Origin: Cyrtodaria siliqua
Taxonomy: Eukaryota; Mollusca; Bivalvia; Adapedonta; Hiatellidae
Assembly: GCA_037043455.1 (NCBI GenBank)
Contig: JAWPHD010001420.1
Coordinates: 248,001-312,000, forward strand
Length of the DNA stretch: 64,000 bases
Direction: 5' to 3'
Made by a program: the position numbers and the translations under genes. Position 1 is the first letter of the stretch; every line of letters begins with the position of its first letter. Under the pieces are notes generated by a model. That model did not search any database. It saw only the letters and a list, made by a program, of their open reading frames with translations, and was not told the DNA's origin. Positions 56,330 through 64,000 of this stretch are shown piece after piece.

Positions 56330-56700
56330 TACATGAGTGCATGTTTAATATTGAATTTATTAAACTCCAATTTTTTAAAAATCACAAGGAACATGTTGTT
56401 GCTCTCTTGTAGCTTCCAACTTCTGTTTCAGTCAACATGGTCAATGGTTAAAACTATTTATCCTCAGTTAATAGTTAACTGCTGCGGGTTGATAGTCATT
56501 CCTTATGCGCAGTAAACAGAGGATCTAACATGAGTGCATGTTTAATATTGAATTTATTAAACGAGTTAGATAAAATTATATGATACGAGGTTGTGCCGAG
56601 CATCATATCAATTTTATCCAACGAGTCAGCCGAGCATCATATCAATTTTATCCAACGAGTCAGCCGAGCATCATGTCAATTTTACCAAACGGGTTTAATA
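56330..56700. repeat. Repeat cluster with CCGAGCATCATATCAATTTT
   Basis: A segment CAGTAAACAGAGGATCTTAC, ATGAGTGCATGTTTAATATT occurs at 56307 and again at 56510. About three 34-bp units of CCGAGCATCATATCAATTTT, ATCCAACGAGTCAG lie at 56606-56695. Related to the foldback at 61338. Confidence 0.75.
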
Positions 56701-56828
56701 AAGTCAATATTAACTAGGCACGAATGCGAGATATGTATACAACTCCAAAAAAACAACATAAAAAAAACAACTCATAAGGAACATGTTGTTGCTCCCTTGT
56801 AGCTTCGAGCTTCTGTTTCAGTCAATGG

Positions 56829-56940
56829 TTAAAACTATTCATCCTCGGGAATAACTACTGACCCGCAGCAGGGAACTATTCATTAGTTAATAGTTAACTG
56901 CTGCGGGTCAATAGTCATTCCCTTGGATGAATAATGTTAA
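56829..56940. repeat. Inverted repeat (hairpin)
   Basis: TTAAAACTATTCATCCTCGG, GAATAACTACTGACCCGCAG is mirrored by CTGCGGGTCAATAGTCATTC, CCTTGGATGAATAATGTTAA. About 43-bp arms and a 26-base loop. A diverged copy of one arm lies at 56445-56505. Confidence 0.85.
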
Positions 56941-56949
56941 CTATTGACC

Positions 56950-57853
56950 TCCACAGAAGTAGCTAGTTGTATAACAATCCCCCAGGGTAGGATCAGGGTA
57001 GGCGTTAATATCAATATTAAATGTTTCCGTGCTGGTACCAAAATCTGTAAAATTTCCTACCCCAGTGTCTAATCCTAATCACCGGTTTTTACACGCTTCC
57101 CACTTACCCCATCCCAACCACGCCCTCCAATTGGCGGAGGTAAACATTGTTAGGTATACAAACTATGTCATGGCGGATCAAGATAAGGCGAAACAATGAG
57201 AATTAATGTGTTTTATTTGCACATGTATAGATTATGAAAGGTTGTGGCTTTGTTACTTGGTGTAAGCATCAATTATTAGTAAAACAGTTTGGCACACAAT
57301 ATTTCAAACAATAAATACAGAAAACTGTACAGTGTATTTATAGAGAAAAACAACAACATTTGAGTGAGGGAGGTATAGCTGATGATAATTGATTGATGAT
57401 ATTTGATTATTTAAATAGCTAAAATAAAAATAAAATACTTTATTTTGAGCAGGAATCGAATACATCAAATAATTGAGCGAATATTTCTGAAGAAAACATC
57501 GAACATTTGAATAGACCACATCACAAATTTGATTAGACGACTGCATCGAATATGTTACAGTCAATATGCCTGCTATCTCATATGTGCTTAAACGCTTGAT
57601 AACTGTTGGAGTGTTTCAAGGGATTAAGATTAATAGGTCCCTTATTTCGTAGCTTAGGTAGAAGTCACAGAAGTGTCAATCATGAAATCATAAATGTAGA
57701 GGGAAATCATAAATGTAAGGGAAACCATCAATGTATCCCCAGTCTTGTGTAACAGCCTTCTCTTTCTTTTTTATCAAGAGGTTTCATCAGACTTTTCCCA
57801 GAACAATTTAAAATTTAAAAAAACATTAAATTTATGATAAACAAAATGTCATA
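56950..57853. other. Non-coding stretch
   Basis: No gene or clear repeat seen, apart from AAATCATAAATGTAGAGGGA-type duplications near 57685-57725. Confidence 0.35.
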
Positions 57854-58306
57854 TACTGAAAGGAAAAAGAAACGCATAATGGGTATTTCCGCTATATATA
57901 CTGTATCTTTAATATGCTAATCGAATGGTACAGGGCGACATTAGGCTTGTCCTTTCGGAAAGGCGGTTTAAACAGCAATGGTTACCCCTTTAAAGTTTCA
58001 TTATCGACAGAATTCGCAGGTGAGCAAACTTAGGCTTTAAACGTTCCAATCTCTTAACATTAAACACAATACTGAAATGGCATGACTTTTTCAAGTGAAA
58101 CTTCAACATTTATGAATTTCGTGTAACAAAGTATACTTTGATTAAAATGTCTGATACATGACGGAGTTTTCCTTTCTGTAATTAGTTGTAGCTCCTTTTT
58201 GTGCCAAACACATTGAGATATATCTGGAATATGACGTAGAATTAGGTGTATATAACAGTGTTGTATAGGCAATTTTTTGATTATGCGTTTCTTTTTCCTT
58301 TCAATT
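57854..58306. mobile_element. MITE with 24-bp terminal inverted repeats and TA flanks
   Basis: Left TACTGAAAGGAAAAAGAAAC then GCATAAT; right ATTATGCGTTTCTTTTTCCT then TTCAATT. TA lies on each side (57852-57853 and 58307-58308). 453 bp, non-coding. TA target suggests a Tc1/mariner-type parent. Confidence 0.8.
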
Positions 58307-60382
58307 TAGTAATCAAAATGTGGTGTTAGCATCGTATTTTTTAGTTCTGTAAACTCATCTATATTTAGTATGGACACGTGCGTAAAATTGCCCTGGTGCG
58401 TAACCTAGGATAGCACAGATGATTGTGCGAGTTGAATTTCCTTGTAAATAAAGGGTCCTCTTTAGGCTCATTCATTATGTTTAGGCCCTTTACAATAGAC
58501 AATATCATTATATGTCAATTTTACGTCGGACCCCTAAACCCACAGAAAAGGCTGATGTAACCCCTTTAAACCAGACAAAATATTTGGGTTGTTGAACTAA
58601 TACTTGTTATGCTGTGTAGAACTAAGATTTATAGTTTCTCTGTCAAGCTTAAAGGGACACAGGACAATCTTGAGTTTTATCTCAAGCAATTAGCAACTCG
58701 ATATATTAACCCTGTACAATTTTGACATTAAAACGGGTTGCATATAATTAAATAAAACTTATATATTCTACCACATGTCTAATATATTATTGGTGCAATA
58801 TAACATATAGTTAGTAATATGTAATTTGAACTTTTCTAATAATTAATATTAATGATTGAACAAATGCGAGTAATGTAGGAAAGGAAACAGTTTTTGAAAA
58901 ATCAAGATTGCTGTGTGTCTCATTTACTTAATCCACACAAGCCGTACACATGCATGTGACACGTGCTTACTTTGAACAAGAATAAATAAATATTTAATAT
59001 ATAACGGTAACACACAACACTATTGTATACTATATGTAAATAATAATACTGACATTGTCTGAGAATAATTTCACTCGCAGTACGAACGAAATTGCATGTC
59101 TACGTTAACTAAGCCTTTCAACAATTTAAATAGTAGGCTTAATGATTTTTATTTTAATATTTAATTAATTTATATGCAATTTACATTTTGTCTTCAATTT
59201 CAATGTTTTTATATGTAACACGTATATCTAAAACATGAAAATATGTTCGCATTTATAATTTACTTAAAACATGCAGTTTATGTAACTATGTTTACCCAAC
59301 GTTTACAACCAGTCAGATTTCATACTTACACCAAGCATCAAGAGCGTGACCTATATAGCGACTATCGATAAACCTGCGGTAAATACTAAGTTAGATATAG
59401 GCTACGAGTCTCTACACTCCTTCCATTTCGGCTTCTTAATGGCGACGATTTCTCTTCATAATCTATATCATATACTTAAAGAGTTATACGTTTTTATCTT
59501 AGATGTTTATGCGTTCTGTATCACCCTGCACGAAACCACTTGGCCAAACTGCCCTCGTTAATGACATTTCATTAATTGTTTCACAATGTTATCAACGGAA
59601 TTCACAATGAGCTAAAGTATCGCCATCATGACGGCTCGTGCTTCTTATCTTCCGTAGTTTGAAAGCACATAACGTTGAGCAAAGCCATTGAACATAACAC
59701 AGTGACGTTTAAAATAATACGTTCAACAGTATTAATGAAGTGGATGGATGGATGTATCCATTTACATCTCCATCAACAAATAGTCGTCGAAGATGAACTA
59801 TTTACATAATAAGCAAATCAAATGATTCGCGATGTCTTGTGACACACTTAAAACACGTCAATAATGTGTTAATTGTTTTTTTCTACCATCGACGACAATA
59901 AAACACCACACTAACACATAACCGTTCCATAAAAGTTCCATAATTATTATCGTCTGTTGCCACTTCCGGTTCCATGCAGTGCGGTGTGCATAAACGTAAC
60001 GATATGGTGAGTTCATTTAATTGACAGTGGCTCGAGTGTATATTATTAGAAGGTAGAAAATGGGCCCAGAACGTGCGATTTTTCCCGCCTCAGCGACCGA
60101 ATACTGTATGCCGGCCCGTGGTTCTTATTATACGAGTATTTTGGAGAGTACGCCCCGGGACCAGGTACTTTATCTGAAATAAAATGAAAGTAATGTTACG
60201 TTCTTCCACTGCAGGTTAGTAAGTTCTTAGCCAGCAAAAATGACTCAAACGGTCATTGTAATCGAATACAAAAGAGGCTCTAACCATGGGTATTTGTTAT
60301 AGATGATAGGTCAATGGTAGACGATCGCCTGTTCAATGTTTGTTGATTTGCTCTAAGTCAACATGTTTACTTCAAGTGTGAG

Positions 60383-60530
60383 TGTGTGTATTTCTAAGGA
60401 TTATAGTCCCTCCACCTACGACAGGCGTCCTACCTGACGATTATAGGCACAATGTCTGGACTTTTATCTGTGTGTTGCTGTGTGATGTGATGGCATGCCT
60501 ACTTGAAGCAGCGAACTCAATGGTTTCTTT
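60383..60530 (-). repeat. Fragment of the TRIM-B intron MITE, reversed
   Basis: Nearly identical to the reverse complement of 37209-37362: AAGGATTATAGTCCCTCCAC, GACAGGCGTCCTACC, CAATGTCTGGACTTTTATCT, CTTGAAGCAGCGAACTCAAT. Confidence 0.85.
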
Positions 60531-61337
60531 GTTTACTTCAACTTCCTCGTCTGCTTCTTTATATATTGACCGCTAACATTTCTAGCAATATCAACGCCAA
60601 ATTAATTAGCAAAAAAAGAGGTTGTCTTTAGTAAGATTAACGACTGTAGAACGCCTCCATTATCGATTATTGACCAGTGCAGATTTCCAGTTTTATAAAT
60701 AGAACACAGCTTAACGGGACATTGCGCAGTGAAGCAGTCGGTCAAATTTTCTGTCGCGCAAAATCGGCGTTTGACTGTCGTTTGTTTGAGTGAAACCGGA
60801 CATGCGAGTTGAAGCAGTCTAGTCTTTAGTCACCAGATTGGGACCCTGCTTAGGCATATAGTTGCTTTGGATTGCTTCCGGAGCCTGTAAAAGCTCCAGA
60901 AACTAAACTTATTTTCTTTCGTTGTACAGACTGGAGCCCATGCTAAGCTAATATAGTTGTTTGTACGTACTGGAATTCCGCTTAAATTAATATTTTCCAT
61001 TACAACTGGAACACCGGTTTAGCTAATCGTTACCTCAATACAGCTACGCTAATAGTTGTGGAAGGACAAAATCACCACACTCCCAGTCAGGTTTTCAAAC
61101 CAGTATGCCACTGTGGTTGCTAAATAAAATGACGTAAGAAAACCCATTTGTTTTAATAGCTGCAGACTAAACCAGGTGCCAATATTTGGATTTATCACAT
61201 AAAATGTGTGGGAGTGTAATAACACCATTCAGTATTTTCGATATTCCACTCGATATAACGTTAATGACGTACGTTTTCTGACATAATGTGACGTTATAAG
61301 TTATGTAATAAATAGAATCTAACATTCTTTCTCATTC

Positions 61338-61438
61338 ATTATTGAATTTATTAAACTCGTTAACAAAAATGATATATCTGCTCGGCAAGAGCCTAGCATT
61401 ATATCATTTTGCCATCTCGTTTAATAAATTCAATAATA
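61338..61438. mobile_element. Short foldback element
   Basis: TTATTGAATTTATTAAACTC, GTTAACAAAAATGATATAT is mirrored by ATATCATTTTGCCATCTCGT, TTAATAAATTCAATAATAA. Loop about 20 bases with CTCGGCAAGAGCC. Related to 56330-56700. Confidence 0.85.
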
Positions 61439-62280
61439 AAGGAGTACTCATGTGAGATCCTCTATGTACAGACTGGAGCCCAGATTGTCCTAATAGCTGC
61501 TTGTACATACTAGACCCCAGGATAAACCAAGTGTTGGATGTTCAGACTGGAACCCAGGTAAAGTCAATAGTTCCCTATACAAACCCAACCAGCTGAACCT
61601 GTTCCTTTACATTTGTCATCGTATCATGGATATTACATCGCTCTGTATGTAAGCCGTGCCTAAGCAATGTTATATTACCTTTGGATTGCCAGACGACTGT
61701 CCCACCCCTGCGGAACTGGTGAGTGAACGAGGGAGCCTTTCTCATGACCATTTTATCCGCAACATCCTTGTCGTAATCCACGGGCGACGGTTCTTTATCG
61801 CTACCTGCAGACATACAAACATTCATTATAGGTACGTAACGATTTGTCGTTTTAACCACAGCTAGAACTGATTGTCTAGACAGATTGCATGTTTTAGGTA
61901 GTTTAGTATTGTTTGCAGAGTTTTTTTACAATTCCGTAACAGTTTGGAAACGCAAACTGTCATCTGATGTAACAGCATAAAAATAACAACACATTGTTTC
62001 ACGGATATGCTATTTTATAAAATAACAACAGGAGTACCCTCAGACTCTGCGTAGACGCACGCGTATGTATTTGTTTCTGTGAATCGCAATCATGAAAAAA
62101 AGCCAGACTTTCATGTTTCTGTAGCTCATAGCGCAAGCTCGTTCCAAGACGACAAATCGATGGTCAACTCTTTTATTTTTGTGATTTCTCAAGCTTACTT
62201 TTTGTTAAGTTTATTCTTCTACAGCCGTCTCTAATTGCGGATGGAAAGGTAGCAATGAATAGTTTCTTTGATTTGTTCAC

Positions 62281-62334
62281 TTTGTAACGCAATATTGCAC
62301 ACGCATTTCAATTTGTAACGCAATATTGCACACG
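62281..62334. repeat. Short direct repeat, two units
   Basis: TTTGTAACGCAATATTGCAC ACG at 62281-62303 and again at 62312-62334. Confidence 0.9.
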
Positions 62335-63724
62335 GTAGAAGTGAACAGTTTATCCGAGTTGCAATGCTAATGTACACGCATCCATTACGTTTGAACACTT
62401 GTTCTAAGTGCAAAAACAAAGTATTTTGCCCTAAAATCTTTAGAAAACATGTCAAACAAGTTTTTAAGAAATAAAACACGCCGAGCATAAAACACAGCGA
62501 GACGTATTTCTGTGCTGCTATGTACTTCTAGCACGTCGTAATACAAGGCTGAATATGTAAAGCATAACAAGGTATGCCTTGCTTATAAAATGTAAGAACT
62601 GATGGTAAAAATATAGACGGTTTCTCAATATTGTTTAAACCCCTATGACTTGATATTTTATTATTTTTAACTTTGTTTCCTACTCCTACCCGGTTATAAT
62701 GCAATTTTCTCCGGCAGCTATTTAACGCTTGCGTAAAACCTTGCTGGTATATCCATGTAGTGTTTTGTGTTGAACGTTTAGTTGGCTGCATTGGGTTATG
62801 CTACACGTCGTTTATGCTAAACTCCCTGTTCGATTTTGTATCTATAAAACTGTGTTTCACATTTAGTTGGCATTATCAGTGACCTTACGAATATGTTCCC
62901 TGAAAGTTATTTCTCGAATGCTGCCAAAGGAAAGTTTTGTCTCGGTGGAACTCTATAGGCTGCGAACAGCTAAATATAGCCCCGACTTTGTTGTGTACGA
63001 TTCAGTACAGAAGTGAAAGTTCGCAGAGGTCAGCAGATATAACTTTGAAATATTCAATATGCAATTTCAGGAAGGATAAACTATAGGTAAAATAATCCCA
63101 ATCAGCTAGGATCATTAAATTAAATTTAAAAAATATTTGTTCATGTTTTTGAAAATTTACAAAAAAATAACATCCATTGAAATTGCATGTCAATATTCAG
63201 TGCGGATTCAATACTGTTTTTAAACAAAGACATGTGAAGAGAGGTTGAGTTGGGAAAATTGTCTTTTTCACACTTTCAAAGGCTTTGTGATGGAAATATC
63301 TATGAAATAAGGTAATTTAAAGAAAATCTGGTGTATAATTCTTGATATATTAGCTGAAAGGTGCCACAGGAGTCTATTTGGAAAGTATTTAGTTTTCTGC
63401 AACCTGTAACCAGACACACTGCCTGTTATCGACACAGCCGCTCTGACTGTTGTCTGCTGGGCAAATTTTCGTTCTCCTTTAAAAGGAATACATCAAGCTA
63501 TTAGTGTGTGTGGTGGGTCTAGGTAACTTAAAATTGGAGAATAATGGTATGTTATATTCTAAAGGACCAAAAAATAATGACTGAGCCTAAAATAACCCCT
63601 CATTTACAAGGAATAAATTTTGCACCGTAATATGTTCTATCCTAGTTACACACCCATGTTAATGTAAGCATTTTGCGCCCGATTTCATTCTACGTCTGTG
63701 GTGAATTCAAATTTTAGATCTGAG

Positions 63725-63820
63725 CATCACGGTACAAACATCACAGTACTAACATCACGGTACTAACATCACGGCATCACGGTACTAATATCACGATACT
63801 AATAGCACGGTACTAACAGC
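63725..63820. repeat. 14-bp minisatellite
   Basis: About seven imperfect units of ATCACGGTACTAAC. Confidence 0.9.
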
Positions 63821-64000
63821 ATACGATTTTGATTGATATGCCATTGTTATCAGGAACTGTTACAGCAACATTAAAATGGTAAAATCTTTTAGAAAAAAAC
63901 TGATGTACACCCCATCCCATCCCATTTAAGGAGATTGAGAGTGCGCCCTGTCCATCTGAGCAAAGCACGTCAGGGATATGATTTGGTTCAAATACGGAAG

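Larger units (their letters stand above)
58307..64000. other. Gene-poor remainder of the window
   Basis: No supportable coding sequence. 58780-58925 is a diverged copy of ACADM-intron sequence at 21940-22080 (TATTGGTGCAATATAA, ATTAATATTAATGATTGAAC, AAAATCAAGATTG). A reversed relic of 11480-11520 lies near 60785-60832. Smaller repeats are listed separately. Confidence 0.5.

Overview
The window is AT-rich, intron-bearing eukaryotic DNA, dominated by mobile elements and tandem arrays. The gene content points to a lophotrochozoan, most likely a bivalve mollusc (inference, moderate confidence): clustered RING-less B-box/coiled-coil/beta-propeller genes, a mariner element, and many hairpin-ended elements whose cores are tandem arrays of about 150-180 bp. 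No taxon was confirmed by search.

The organising feature is a segmental duplication. Block A (about 3030-17990) and block B (about 22730-37930) are collinear and similar. Block C (about 42900-52300) is an older, more disrupted copy. Each block starts on the + strand with the 3' end, or only the 3' flank, of a medium-chain acyl-CoA dehydrogenase (ACADM-like) gene. It then runs through a long mosaic of repeats and ends with a two-exon TRIM-like gene on the - strand. The three TRIM genes are 14961-17968, 34251-37886 and 48919-51931. Each has a 347-nt exon 1 encoding a tandem B-box and an exon 2 encoding a coiled coil and propeller. The splice junction falls inside the second B-box, before its last Cys ligand, which supports the gene models. 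Copy C has gained four 13-residue acidic repeats.

The ACADM material is partial: a lone terminal exon in A (3155-3226), and three exons next to block B (19540-19735, 20531-20602, 23016-23087). The first of the three carries a 17-bp tandem duplication that breaks its frame.

The repeats are informative because the blocks serve as occupied and empty sites for one another. A mariner (26600-27937) with perfect 28-bp inverted repeats and an uninterrupted 358-aa DD34D transposase sits in block B; block A holds the empty TA site. A foldback element (3655-4202) is in A but not B. An element at 12397-13929 (A) and 32822-33952 (B) is missing from C at a T|T junction without target duplication, as expected of Helentron-type rolling-circle elements. 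Its core array carries repeated perfect palindromes AGGTCACTGTGACCT or AGGTCACTATGACCT, equal to the consensus oestrogen response element.

Other content: two broken retroelement genes (43583-44211 on +, 54443-56205 on -), tRNA-derived SINEs, several foldback MITEs, a 2.3-kb minisatellite of 29-bp units with higher-order structure (38285-40632), and microsatellites. From about 56950 to the end I found no supportable gene, only small repeats and MITEs.
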